The notes under the pieces: generated by a model
Databases searched by the model: none
Told to the model about the DNA's origin: nothing
What the model saw: only the letters and a program-made list of their open reading frames with translations
NCBI RefSeq assembly: GCF_019430905.1
Contig: NZ_JAHYCA010000002.1
Coordinates: 496,001-560,000 of the forward strand
Source of the DNA: Billgrantia antri
Lineage (GTDB): Bacteria; Pseudomonadota; Gammaproteobacteria; Pseudomonadales; Halomonadaceae
Direction of reading: 5' to 3'
DNA length: 64,000 nt
Part shown: piece after piece, positions 32,273 through 42,002 of the stretch
Layout of the letters: every line of letters starts with the position of its first letter
Numbering within the stretch: position 1 is the stretch's first letter
Translations under genes and position numbers: made by a program

Positions 32273-32782
32273 TCAGCTGCTCCGCTCGACGCCGGGGGTG
32301 AGGCTGAAGCTCTCGTCGCTGGGAAAGCGCGCCTCGCCCACCAGGCGCCACTCGGGCGTCTCCGCGCTGGGCTGCAGCTGCAGATACCAGCGGTGGCGCA
32401 AGTTGTCGGGCGCCTGGCCCAGGTAGTGGCCGTCGCGCACATGCTCCAATGTCAGGTCCTGGTCGCGGTTGTCCTGGGTGGGGAAGATCAGCCGCAGGTG
32501 GAGCCGCTCAGGACGATCGTCGCCGTCGAGCTGGACGATGATGTCACTGGTCAGCGGGTCGATACGCAGGTCGGCGGCAAGGTTGAGCGCATGGGCGCGC
32601 TGCTGCTTGGCCAGCACCATGTTGATGGCGCGGCCATGCTCGTAGTAATCCTCCTGCACCATGCCGTCGAAGGAGCGAACCGAGAGAACGGCAAAGGTCG
32701 AGCTGACACCGATTGCCGAGAACAGCAGGCCGATCAGAAACCACGGCCAGAACTGCTTGTACCAGGGCGCGGGGGTGGACAT
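32273..32782 (-). CDS. ccoH: FixH/CcoH family protein
   Basis: A 169-residue FixH-type protein with one membrane helix (about 12-35) and a periplasmic domain with the typical DYYEHGRAINMVLAKQQRA segment. CcoH is associated with assembly of the cbb3 oxidase. The ATG at 32782 has GGAG at a proper distance; the ATG three codons earlier would abut that GGAG directly and was rejected. It overlaps nothing, and ccoG ends 5 bp upstream. Confidence 0.92.
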   Translation of the reverse strand: MSTPAPWYKQFWPWFLIGLLFSAIGVSSTFAVLSVRSFDGMVQEDYYEHGRAINMVLAKQQRAHALNLAADLRIDPLTSDIIVQLDGDDRPERLHLRLIFPTQDNRDQDLTLEHVRDGHYLGQAPDNLRHRWYLQLQPSAETPEWRLVGEARFPSDESFSLTPGVERSS

Positions 32783-32787
32783 GGCGG

Positions 32788-34227
32788 TCATCTCCGGATA
32801 TTTCCGATGAAGCGGGTTTCGCGCTTGAGAGCGATGCTTTCGTCGTGCTGCGCTTGCAGCAGCAGCTCGATCGGATGGCTGGGCATCTCCAGCGCCGCGG
32901 GATCGACGGTGGCCTGTACGGCGAACAAGCGCGTGCTGCCGGCCGGCACCTCCAGCGTCAAGGTATCGAGCGTGAGACCTGGCAGGCCGCGTGCATCGAG
33001 TCGATAGACATGATCCCGTTCGTCGAGGTTGCGCACCGTCAAGGTATAGACATTGCTGATACGCCCGTCACGGGTCATCTGGTAGAGCTGGCCGCGCTCG
33101 CGCTCGACTTCGACATTGAGCGGCATGCGATCGCCCAGCGCCCAGGCGAACAGGCCGATCATGACCACCAGGGCGGCAAAGTAGCCGAGCAGGCGAGGTC
33201 GCAGGATATGCGACCGCTTTCCTTCCAGCGCGTTCTCGGTGGTGTAGCGGATCAGCCCGCGTGGGTAGTTCATGCGGTCCATGACGCTGTCGCAGGCATC
33301 GATGCAGGCGGCGCAAGTGATGCACTCATACTGCAGGCCGTCGCGAATGTCGATGCCGGTGGGGCAGACCTGCACGCACAGATCGCAGTCGATGCAGTCG
33401 CCATGGCCGGCTGCACGCGCCTCGGCGTGGCTCAGACTCTTCTTGCGTGATCCTCTGGGTTCGCCGCGCTCGGTGTCGTAGGAGACGATCAGGGTGTCGG
33501 CATCGAACATCACTGACTGGAAGCGTGCATAGGGGCACATGTAAATGCATACCTGCTCGCGCAGCCAGCCGGCATTGAGGTAGGTGAAGACCAGGAAGAA
33601 GCCGACCCAGAAGTAGGACCAGCCATGGGCCTCGAGGGTGGGCAGCTCGGCGACCAGCTCGCGGATCGGCGTGAAATAGCCGACGAAGGTGACCCCGGTG
33701 GCCAGCGCGATGGCCAGCCAGATGGCGTGCTTGGCCCCCTTGCGCCAGGCCTTGTCGAGGCTCATCGGCGCGCGGTCGAGCTTGATGCGGCGATTGCGCG
33801 AGCCCTCCAGGCGATTCTCCACCCAGATATAGAGGAAAGTCCACACGCTCTGCGGACAGGTATAGCCGCACCATACGCGTCCGGCGAACACGGTGATGAA
33901 GAACAGGCCGAAGGCGCAGATGATCAACAGCCAGGAGAGCAGCACGAACTCCTGCGGGTAGAAGGTGGCGGCGAAGATGTGGAACTCACGCCCGGGCAGA
34001 TCGAACCAGATCAGCGGACGGTCGCCCCAGGTCAGCCACGGCAGGCCGAAGAAGGCCAGCATCAGCAGCCAGTTCGCCACACGGCGCACGCGCTGGAAGA
34101 CCCCTTTTATCTCGCGCACGTAGATGTGGCGACGCCTGGCGTACATCTCCTGGCGAACCGTCGTCTGGGGCGTGTGGTGGCCCACGGCGTCCGGGGTCAC
34201 GTCTCGAGTGGGAATCTTGTTGCTCAT
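32788..34227 (-). CDS. ccoG: Cbb3 oxidase accessory ferredoxin CcoG/FixG
   Basis: A 479-residue membrane iron-sulfur protein. Five or so helices are followed by a ferredoxin part with CIDCDLCVQVCPTGID and CITCAACIDACDSVMD, two [4Fe-4S] sites, and a C-terminal immunoglobulin-like periplasmic domain. CcoG is a cupric reductase for the copper delivery chain of the cbb3 oxidase in other bacteria. It begins the ccoGHIS group, separated from ccoP by a 128-bp gap with a long hairpin. Confidence 0.95.
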   Translation of the reverse strand: MSNKIPTRDVTPDAVGHHTPQTTVRQEMYARRRHIYVREIKGVFQRVRRVANWLLMLAFFGLPWLTWGDRPLIWFDLPGREFHIFAATFYPQEFVLLSWLLIICAFGLFFITVFAGRVWCGYTCPQSVWTFLYIWVENRLEGSRNRRIKLDRAPMSLDKAWRKGAKHAIWLAIALATGVTFVGYFTPIRELVAELPTLEAHGWSYFWVGFFLVFTYLNAGWLREQVCIYMCPYARFQSVMFDADTLIVSYDTERGEPRGSRKKSLSHAEARAAGHGDCIDCDLCVQVCPTGIDIRDGLQYECITCAACIDACDSVMDRMNYPRGLIRYTTENALEGKRSHILRPRLLGYFAALVVMIGLFAWALGDRMPLNVEVERERGQLYQMTRDGRISNVYTLTVRNLDERDHVYRLDARGLPGLTLDTLTLEVPAGSTRLFAVQATVDPAALEMPSHPIELLLQAQHDESIALKRETRFIGNIRR

Positions 34228-34308
34228 GTCGGACTCGCGACGGGCCGCGCTGGCCCGCTTGGGAAGGCAATGAAGTGGGCTTCATTGTATCGGGAGCCCG
34301 TCGGGTGG

Positions 34309-34341
34309 CGGGGCAGTGCGACGGTGGGTCGCACTGCCCCG
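34309..34341 (-). other. 14-bp intercistronic hairpin between ccoP and ccoG
   Basis: CGGGGCAGTGCGAC and its perfect complement flank a 5-nt loop. No T-run follows on the minus strand. It lies 15 bp after the ccoP stop, and probably protects the abundant ccoNOQP messenger or partly uncouples it from ccoGHIS. Confidence 0.6.
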
Positions 34342-34355
34342 CCCGGGCGGAGTCG

Positions 34356-35285
34356 TCAGTCGTTCAGGCGCAGGCTGTAGATATAGGCGGCCACCAGGTG
34401 CACGCGCTCGGCACCGATGTAGGCCTCCTGGGCCGGCATATGGCCGTTACGGCCGTTACGCAGCGTCTGGCGTACCGAGTCGAGGACGCTCTGGCCAGGT
34501 GCCTGATAGAGCCAGGTGTCGTTGGTCAGGTTGGGTGCGCCCAGCGCCTGGTTGCCGGTACCGTCGGGCCCGTGGCAAGCCGCGCACACCGAGGTGAAGA
34601 CCGAAGAACCCAGCTCGGCGCGCTCGGCGTCGTGCTCCAGGCCGGAGAGCGACAGCACATGGTTGGCGACGTTCTCGATGTTCTCCTCGCCGAGCTGCTG
34701 CCAGGAGGGCATCAGACCGTTGCGCCCGCGGACCAGCGTGGTCAGGATCTGTTCCGGCTCGCCGCCGTACAGCCAGTCGTCGTCGGTCAGGTTGGGAAAG
34801 CCGTAGCCGCCTTGAGCGTTGGCGCCGTGGCATACCGCACAATTGTTGAGGAAGATCCGCTCGGCCACTTGCATGGCCTCGCCGTCCTGAGCCAGCTCGG
34901 GGATCGGTATCTCCTCGTACTGAGCGAAGATCGGCGTGAAGCGCTCCTCGGCGCGGGCCACCTCCTCTTCCCACTGGCCCTCCTGGGTCCAGCCGAGCAG
35001 ACCGGCGAAGTTGCCTAGCCCCGGGTAGAGCAGCAGGTAGCCGAGCGAGAACACCACGGTGGCGACATACAGCTGGAACCACCAGCGCGGCAGCGGGTTG
35101 TCGTATTCCTCGATCTCGTCGGCGGCATGGCCGGTGGTTTCCACGTTGCCTTCGGCATCGGGCACCTTGTCGGTCTTGCGGTTGGCATACAGGATCCAGA
35201 AGGCGAAGGCGATAGAGCCCAGCGTTATCAAGATGATCCAGGCGCTCCAGAACCCGGAAAGGGAGTCATCCCATAGATTGCTCAT
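34356..35285 (-). CDS. ccoP: Cbb3 oxidase diheme cytochrome c subunit CcoP
   Basis: A 309-residue membrane cytochrome. Two membrane segments occur near the N-terminus (about 12-32 and 66-86), and two heme c sites, CAVCHG and CAACHG, lie in the periplasmic domain. CcoP passes electrons to CcoO. The methionine ligand regions (LMPSWQQLG, HMPAQEAYI) are present. Its ATG overlaps the ccoQ stop by 4 bp. Confidence 0.97.
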   Translation of the reverse strand: MSNLWDDSLSGFWSAWIILITLGSIAFAFWILYANRKTDKVPDAEGNVETTGHAADEIEEYDNPLPRWWFQLYVATVVFSLGYLLLYPGLGNFAGLLGWTQEGQWEEEVARAEERFTPIFAQYEEIPIPELAQDGEAMQVAERIFLNNCAVCHGANAQGGYGFPNLTDDDWLYGGEPEQILTTLVRGRNGLMPSWQQLGEENIENVANHVLSLSGLEHDAERAELGSSVFTSVCAACHGPDGTGNQALGAPNLTNDTWLYQAPGQSVLDSVRQTLRNGRNGHMPAQEAYIGAERVHLVAAYIYSLRLND

Positions 35286-35521
35286 GCGTTTTCGTCTCCC
35301 CTGTCTTTACGGGAATCGGCTTCGCCTGCCTGCTCGCGATGCGAGCCCTGCTGCGAGGCGCTGCGGTCTCGGTTCGATTGTTCGTCTTCGTCGGCGAAGG
35401 GCAGCTGGGCCGCTTCGTCGAAGTCCGGCTTGCGCCGCCGGGAATAGGCCCACCACACGATGCCGAGGAAGGCGATGATCAGCAGACCGGTGATAATGCC
35501 GCGAAAGGTACCGGTATCCAT
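35282..35521 (-). CDS. ccoQ: Cbb3 oxidase small subunit CcoQ/FixQ
   Basis: A 79-residue protein with one membrane helix (FRGIITGLLIIAFLGIVWWA) and a following YSRRRKPDFDEAAQLPF signature of FixQ/CcoQ, a stabilising subunit of the oxidase. The last 35 residues are charged and probably disordered, longer than in many relatives. It begins 2 bp after ccoO. Confidence 0.93.
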   Translation of the reverse strand: MDTGTFRGIITGLLIIAFLGIVWWAYSRRRKPDFDEAAQLPFADEDEQSNRDRSASQQGSHREQAGEADSRKDRGDENA

Positions 35522-35523
35522 GA

Positions 35524-36132
35524 TCAGCGCGTGCCCTCGAGTACGGTCCCCAGCTGCTGCAGGTAGGCGACCAGCGCCGTGATCTCCTGCTCGCCGCGCA
35601 CCTCACGGGTGGCATTGGCGATCTGCTCGTCGGTGTAGGGCACGCCGAGGCTACGCAGCACCTCCATCTTGCGCGGCGTGTCCTCGCCGTCGAGGGTGCG
35701 CTCGAACAGCCAGGGGTAGGCCGGCATGATCGACTCGGGCACGACGTCGCGCGGATTGTACATGTGGGCGCGGTGCCAGTCGTCGCTGTAGCGGCCGCCA
35801 ACGCGGGCCAGGTCCGGGCCGGTACGCTTGGAGCCCCACAGGAAGTTGTGCTCGTAAACCGATTCGCCGGCCACGCTATAGTGGCCGTAGCGCTCGGTCT
35901 CGGCGCGGAATGGGCGCACCATTTGAGAGTGGCAGCCGACGCAGCCTTCGCGGCGGTAGATATCACGCCCCTCCAGCTCGAGGGCGGAGAGAGGGCGCAG
36001 GCCGTCGACCGGCTCCGTGGTCTGCTTCTGGAAGAACAGTGGAACGATCTCGGCCAGGCCGCCGAAGCTGATCACCACCAGAATCAGCACGGCGAGTAGG
36101 CCAACGTTCTTTTCGACGATCTCGTGTTTCAT
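35524..36132 (-). CDS. ccoO: Cbb3 oxidase monoheme subunit CcoO
   Basis: A 202-residue monoheme cytochrome c anchored by an N-terminal helix ([20 protein letters not shown]). The heme site is [13 protein letters not shown] and the axial methionine probably lies in [10 protein letters not shown]. It carries electrons from CcoP to CcoN in the periplasm. It sits 22 bp after ccoN. Confidence 0.97.
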   Translation of the reverse strand: MKHEIVEKNVGLLAVLILVVISFGGLAEIVPLFFQKQTTEPVDGLRPLSALELEGRDIYRREGCVGCHSQMVRPFRAETERYGHYSVAGESVYEHNFLWGSKRTGPDLARVGGRYSDDWHRAHMYNPRDVVPESIMPAYPWLFERTLDGEDTPRKMEVLRSLGVPYTDEQIANATREVRGEQEITALVAYLQQLGTVLEGTR

Positions 36133-36154
36133 TGGTGTCGGTTTCCCCGGTTAC

Positions 36155-37582
<1,428 letters not shown>

Positions 37583-37793
37583 GTCAGGTTCCCGTCGAAC
37601 GCGAATCGAGAGCTCGCGGTGGCGCAGGCCACGGCAAGATTCCCGGTTGAGGGTGATGCAGGTTAGAAAGCAGGGCGGATTCTAGCGCAGCCGCCTGACA
37701 GACTGAACCAAGGATACAGGCGAAACTGGTATAGGAAATTGACGTGTGTCCAACTTTGCTCGATTAGATGCGGTTCCTATTGAGGTAATTCAG

Positions 37794-38477
37794 ATGCATG
37801 AAAAGGGAGGCGTATGGGAGCCAGGACGCTGGTACGTCGAGGGACTCGGGCCGCTGGAGGTGAAGGGGGATGGCGGTACCGGATGCCTGCTGATCGCCCA
37901 TGGCGCGGGGGCTGGGCAGCACTCTCTTTACATGAATCAATTGCGTGATGCGCTTGCCGAACGGGGCGTGCAGACCCTGGCCATCGAGTTCGCCTACATG
38001 CAGCGTGCCGAGCGTGAAGGCAGGCGAATACCGCCACCGCCCGTTGAACGCCTGGTAGAAGAATTATCGCGCTGGTGCGACATTCTGACACATCCTCAAG
38101 GGGGTACGTTGTGGCTTGGCGGCAAGTCGATGGGCGGCCGGGTAGCCAGCCTGTTGGCGGCGCGCCAACGAGCGGCTGGGTTGATACTCTGCGGCTATCC
38201 ATTCCATCCTCCCGCCAAACCGGAAACCTTGCGTCTCGCCCATTGGCCGCAAATCGACAGTCCCACCCTGGTGGTGCAGGGCAGTCGCGACCCGTTTGGC
38301 ACCCGTGAGGAGGTCGAGAGCTATGTGTTGGGCGAGCGGGCGTGCGTCCACTGGCTGGAAGATGGCGATCATGACTGGAAACCGCGGCGACGCTCGGGTC
38401 GTACCCAGGCGGAACTGATCGAAGAAGGGGCGACCGCGATCGCCGCTTTCATGAAAACGCATCGGGTGCCACAGTGA
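37794..38477 (+). CDS. Alpha/beta-hydrolase, KANL3/Tex30-like
   Basis: A 227-residue cytoplasmic alpha/beta hydrolase of the type found in bacteria as 'alpha/beta family hydrolase' and in animals as Tex30/KANL3. The nucleophile is the Ser in GGKSMGG near residue 120, the acid is likely Asp in GSRDPFG and the base His in EDGDHDWKP. The substrate is unknown. I use the ATG at 37794 with GAGG 8 nt before; an in-frame GTG at 37746 would add 16 residues. It is divergent from ccoN and ends before the tRNA promoter. Confidence 0.82.
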   Translation: MHEKGGVWEPGRWYVEGLGPLEVKGDGGTGCLLIAHGAGAGQHSLYMNQLRDALAERGVQTLAIEFAYMQRAEREGRRIPPPPVERLVEELSRWCDILTHPQGGTLWLGGKSMGGRVASLLAARQRAAGLILCGYPFHPPAKPETLRLAHWPQIDSPTLVVQGSRDPFGTREEVESYVLGERACVHWLEDGDHDWKPRRRSGRTQAELIEEGATAIAAFMKTHRVPQ

Positions 38478-38531
38478 GCAATGATACGAACGACGCGGGA
38501 TTGAGCCGCTTTCGTCTCGAGAAAACGTGCC

Positions 38532-38558
38532 GCCCTGGCCGTTTTGCACGGCCAGGGC
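38532..38558 (+). terminator. Probable terminator after the alpha/beta-hydrolase gene
   Basis: A perfect 11-bp stem (GCCCTGGCCGT with ACGGCCAGGGC) around TTTGC, about 55 bp after the stop. The T-tract is lacking, but it separates the gene from the tRNA promoter that begins 2 bp later. Confidence 0.55.
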
Positions 38559-38559
38559 A

Positions 38560-38587
38560 TTGACAACCAAGCCGATCCCTGTAGAAT
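38560..38587 (+). promoter_or_regulatory. Sigma-70 promoter of the tRNA cluster
   Basis: A perfect -35 TTGACA and a -10 TAGAAT are separated by 16 bp. Transcription would start near 38594, about 12 nt before the first tRNA. A GCGCC stretch of discriminator type follows the -10. Confidence 0.8.
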
Positions 38588-38605
38588 TCAGCGCCACGTG
38601 ACCAG

Positions 38606-38681
38606 GGGTGGTTAGCTCAGCTGGGAGAGCACCAGCCTTACAAGCTGGGGGTCACAGGTTCGAACCCTGTACCACCCACCA
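38606..38681 (+). tRNA. tRNA-Val (anticodon UAC)
   Basis: 76 nt with an encoded CCA. Acceptor GGGTGGT pairs with ACCACCC, the anticodon loop is CTTACAA with TAC, and the T-loop is TTCGAAC. It reads GUA and other Val codons. First gene of the five-tRNA cluster. Confidence 0.97.
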
Positions 38682-38734
38682 TCGCGCTCAAACTTGGGCG
38701 ATGGCGAATCCTGAGCACGTAGGAAACATGCAGC

Positions 38735-38811
38735 GGACCGGTAGTTCAGTCGGTTAGAATGCCGGCCTGTCACGCCGGAGGTCGCGGGTTCGAGTCCCGT
38801 CCGGTCCGCCA
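38735..38811 (+). tRNA. tRNA-Asp (anticodon GUC), copy 1
   Basis: 77 nt with CCA. Acceptor GGACCGG pairs with CCGGTCC, the anticodon loop is CTGTCAC with GTC, and the T-loop is TTCGAGT. Confidence 0.97.
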
Positions 38812-38840
38812 TCGTTTCCACCGCTGGTGTCATCTGTTGT

Positions 38841-38917
38841 GGACCGGTAGTTCAGTCGGTTAGAATGCCGGCCTGTCACGCCGGAGGTCGCGGGTTCGAG
38901 TCCCGTCCGGTCCGCCA
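38841..38917 (+). tRNA. tRNA-Asp (anticodon GUC), copy 2
   Basis: Identical in sequence to the copy at 38735, 77 nt with CCA. The spacer between the copies is only 29 bp and is not conserved. Confidence 0.97.
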
Positions 38918-38964
38918 CAATGTCCTGGCCTGGCAAGTCCTCATCGCAGCAATGCGATATCCGT

Positions 38965-39041
38965 GGGTGATTAGCTCAGTTGGTTAGAGCACCAGCCTCA
39001 CATGCTGGGGGTCACTGGTTCGAGTCCGGTATCACCCACCA
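38965..39041 (+). tRNA. tRNA-Val (anticodon CAC)
   Basis: 77 nt with CCA. Acceptor GGGTGAT pairs with ATCACCC, and the anticodon loop CTCACAT gives CAC, which reads GUG. Body sequence is related to the first Val tRNA. It ends 3 bp before the next tRNA. Confidence 0.95.
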
Positions 39042-39044
39042 TGC

Positions 39045-39121
39045 GGACCGGTAGTTCAGTCGGTTAGAATGCCGGCCTGTCACGCCGGAGGTCGCGGGTT
39101 CGAGTCCCGTCCGGTCCGCCA
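39045..39121 (+). tRNA. tRNA-Asp (anticodon GUC), copy 3
   Basis: Third identical copy, 77 nt with CCA, ending the cluster just before a strong terminator. Confidence 0.97.
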
Positions 39122-39130
39122 TTCGATTTC

Positions 39131-39160
39131 AGGCCCCGAGCTGATGGCTCGGGGCCTTTT
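39131..39160 (+). terminator. Terminator of the tRNA cluster
   Basis: An 11-bp stem AGGCCCCGAGC/GCTCGGGGCCT with loop TGATG is followed by TTTT, 10 bp after the last tRNA. Confidence 0.9.
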
Positions 39161-39344
39161 CGTATCGTCTATACTCCCTCCGTCTTCGCTTTCGCCCGTT
39201 GGGCATGAGCCGCGGCACCTCCTGTCGCGAGAGCCAGACGCACTTCGTCTTTGGGCGAAAGCGTCGCTTTTTCTTTGCGCCTGCCGTCTGGCTATCATAC
39301 AGTTGTTTGAAATTACCGTGACTCGACCCAAGGAGGAGTTCGGC

Positions 39345-41354
39345 GTGCGCTATCCTCATCTGTTTCGTCCGCTCGAGGTAGGCCATCTGACGCTGCCCAA
39401 TCGTGTGCTGATGGGCTCCATGCATACCAACCTCGAGGAAGCGCAGGGTGGCTTTGCGCGCCTGGCGGCCTTCTATGCCGAGCGCGCCCGTGAAGGCGTC
39501 GGCCTGATCGTCACCGGCGGCATCGCGCCCAACAAGGAGGGTGCCGTCTTCCAGGGTGCCGCCACCTTGGAGCGGGCCGAGCAGGTAGCCGACCATGCCG
39601 GCGTGGTCGAGGCGGTGCATGCCGAGGGCGGTCGCATCTGCCTGCAGATCCTGCATGCCGGGCGCTATGCCTACTCACCCGAGCTGGTGGCGCCGTCGCC
39701 GATTCAGGCGCCGATCAACCCGTTCACGCCGCACGAACTCTCCGACACGGAGGTGGAGCAACAGATCGAGGCCTACGTGCGCTGCGCTTCCCTGGCGCGG
39801 GAGGCGGGCTACGACGGCGTCGAGGTGATGGGTTCCGAGGGCTACCTGATCAACCAGTTCCTGTGTCTGCGCACCAACCAGCGCGACGATCGCTGGGGTG
39901 GGCCGTTCGAGAATCGCATGCGCTTTGCGATCGAGATCGTGTCGCGGATCCGTGCGGCGGTGGGCGACGACTTCCTGATCATCTTCCGCCTGTCGATGAT
40001 CGACCTGGTGGAGGAGGGCAGCACCTGGGAGGAGGTCGTGACCCTGGGGCGTGCCATCGAGGCAGCCGGGGCCAGCCTGATCAACACCGGTATCGGCTGG
40101 CACGAGGCGCGCATACCCACCATCGTCACCAGCGTGCCGCGGGCGGCCTTCACCGAGGTGACCCGGCGCATGAAGGCCGAACTCGCCATCCCGCTGATCA
40201 CCACCAACCGCATCAACATGCCCGGGGTGGCGGAACGCGTGCTCGCCGAGGGCCATGCCGACATGGTCTCCATGGCGCGCCCCTTCCTCGCCGACCCGGC
40301 CTGGGTCAGCAAGGCGGCCGAAGGGCGCGACGACGAGATCAACACCTGTATCGCCTGCAACCAGGCGTGCCTCGACCATACCTTCCAGGGCAAGCTCACC
40401 TCCTGCCTGGTCAATCCACGGGCGTGCCACGAGACCGAACTCTTGATCGAGCCGGCCGAGACGCCGCGTGACGTTGCCGTGGTCGGTGGCGGCCCGGCCG
40501 GCATGGCGGCGGCGCTGACCGCTGCTCAGCGTGGCCATCGTGTGGTGCTGTTCGAGCGTACCGGTGAGCTGGGTGGACAGTTCAACCTGGCGCGCAAGAT
40601 CCCCGGCAAGGAGGAGTTCGACGAGACCCTGCGTTACTTCAAGGTCATGCTCGACAGGCACGGCGTCGCGGTGAAGCTTGGCAGCGAACCCGACGTGCAG
40701 GCGCTGCGTGGCTTCGATGCGGTGATCCTGGCCAGCGGCGTGCGTCCGCGGCGCCTCGATCTGCCGGGTATCGAGCACCCCAAGGTGATGAGCTATCCCA
40801 TGGCGATCCTGCATCCCGAGCGGGTCGGGCGACGGGTGGCGATCATCGGTGCCGGTGGCATCGGCTTCGACGTGGCCGAGCTGCTCACCCATGTGGGGCA
40901 TCCTTCGCTGGACCGCGAAGCCTGGTGCGCCGAGTGGGGCGTGGATCTCGCGGTTACCGAGCGTGGCGGCATTCGCCCCCCCGAGCGTCCCGAGACGCCG
41001 CGTCAGGTCTTCCTGCTGCAGCGCAAGTCTTCCAAACCCGGCAAGGGGCTGGGCAAGTCCACCGGCTGGGTGCATCGGGCCTCACTGCGCCATCGCGACG
41101 TCGAGGCGTTGGCCGGCTGCGAATACGTGGGCATCGATGACGACGGCCTGCATATCCGCCATCTCGAGGAGCCGCGCCTGCTCGAGGTCGACAACGTGGT
41201 GGTCTGCGCCGGTCAGGATCCGGTCCGCGAGCTGCTCGAGCCGCTCCAGGAAGCCGGTGTGGCGGTGCACTTGATCGGCGGGGCCGACGAGGCCGCCGAG
41301 CTCGATGCGAAACGCGCCATCGACCAGGGCACGCGGGTAGCGGCGGGGCTGTAG
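39345..41354 (+). CDS. fadH: 2,4-dienoyl-CoA reductase (NADPH), FadH
   Basis: A 669-residue flavin enzyme that reduces 2,4-dienoyl-CoA during beta-oxidation of unsaturated fatty acids. The N-terminal old-yellow-enzyme barrel binds FMN, the [4Fe-4S] cluster is held by CIACNQACLD and the later CLVNPRAC, and a FAD/NADPH domain begins at VAVVGGGPAGMAAA near residue 380, with a second nucleotide fold at IIGAGGIGFDVAE. Size matches E. coli FadH. I use the GTG at 39345: AAGGAGG lies 8 nt upstream and the protein then starts like its family (RYPHLFRPLEVGHL). Confidence 0.94.
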   Translation: MRYPHLFRPLEVGHLTLPNRVLMGSMHTNLEEAQGGFARLAAFYAERAREGVGLIVTGGIAPNKEGAVFQGAATLERAEQVADHAGVVEAVHAEGGRICLQILHAGRYAYSPELVAPSPIQAPINPFTPHELSDTEVEQQIEAYVRCASLAREAGYDGVEVMGSEGYLINQFLCLRTNQRDDRWGGPFENRMRFAIEIVSRIRAAVGDDFLIIFRLSMIDLVEEGSTWEEVVTLGRAIEAAGASLINTGIGWHEARIPTIVTSVPRAAFTEVTRRMKAELAIPLITTNRINMPGVAERVLAEGHADMVSMARPFLADPAWVSKAAEGRDDEINTCIACNQACLDHTFQGKLTSCLVNPRACHETELLIEPAETPRDVAVVGGGPAGMAAALTAAQRGHRVVLFERTGELGGQFNLARKIPGKEEFDETLRYFKVMLDRHGVAVKLGSEPDVQALRGFDAVILASGVRPRRLDLPGIEHPKVMSYPMAILHPERVGRRVAIIGAGGIGFDVAELLTHVGHPSLDREAWCAEWGVDLAVTERGGIRPPERPETPRQVFLLQRKSSKPGKGLGKSTGWVHRASLRHRDVEALAGCEYVGIDDDGLHIRHLEEPRLLEVDNVVVCAGQDPVRELLEPLQEAGVAVHLIGGADEAAELDAKRAIDQGTRVAAGL

Positions 41355-41363
41355 GCCGTCGCC

Positions 41364-42002
41364 TTATCCGCTGGCCAAGAGTTGGCGCAGATCGCTCACC
41401 ACCGCCTCCCTTGCGTCGTCCTGGCGAATGAGCAACTGCGCCTCGCCGTCGCGGTCGAAGGCAAAGATCGCGCTGGGGTGGGACACCATATAGTGTCCCT
41501 CGGCATTCTTTTCCCCATAGCCGTAGGTCACGCGGTAGCGGCGTGTCAGGGCATCCAGCTGGTCCTCGCTGCCGGTGAGTCCGAGGAACTCGGGGCCGAA
41601 ATTCGCGGTGTACTCGCGCAGGGTCGCGGGATCGTCGCGGGCCGGGTCCACCGAGACGAACAGCACCCGAAGGTCGTCGCGAGCCTCTGCGCCGAGCGTG
41701 TCCAGGATCGAATCGAGGCGCGCCATGGTCGCCGGGCAGACGTCATGGCAGTGAGTGAAACCGAAGAACAGCAGCGTTGCATCGCCGCGAAAGGCCTCTG
41801 CCTCGACTACCTCTCCCGACTCGTCGGTGAGCTCGAACGCCAGGGGTGGCATGAGGCCGGAGATGTCCTTGGTCTGCCAGCCCGGATCGGTGCACCCCGT
41901 CAGCAAGACGCCCAGCCCCAGCAGCCCTGCCAGCGCTAGGGCCCGAGCGTGGCGCAGGGGGCGTCGCTTCGGCGAAGCGTAACGGGGCATCATGAATGTC
42001 AT
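41364..42002 (-). CDS. sco: SCO1/SenC-family copper chaperone lipoprotein
   Basis: A 212-residue SCO protein that delivers copper to the CuA site of subunit II. An N-terminal basic region and hydrophobic stretch end in the lipobox LLTGC. The thioredoxin-like domain has the copper motif CHDVCP and the distal His in HYMVSHPS. It is coupled to ctaG by a 4-bp ATGA overlap and faces the ctaC operon, which it likely serves. An alternative ATG lies three codons in. Confidence 0.93.
   Translation of the reverse strand: MTFMMPRYASPKRRPLRHARALALAGLLGLGVLLTGCTDPGWQTKDISGLMPPLAFELTDESGEVVEAEAFRGDATLLFFGFTHCHDVCPATMARLDSILDTLGAEARDDLRVLFVSVDPARDDPATLREYTANFGPEFLGLTGSEDQLDALTRRYRVTYGYGEKNAEGHYMVSHPSAIFAFDRDGEAQLLIRQDDAREAVVSDLRQLLASG

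Noticed and set aside
38612..38936. Short minus-strand frames over the tRNA genes
   Set aside because: They are translations of tRNA sequence (the repeated DRTGLEPATSGV pattern is a well-known false protein from tRNA-Asp).
38606..39160. tRNA cluster considered as an integration site with an att repeat
   Set aside because: The repeated 77-bp blocks are full tRNA-Asp genes, and no integrase, transposase or atypical region adjoins them.
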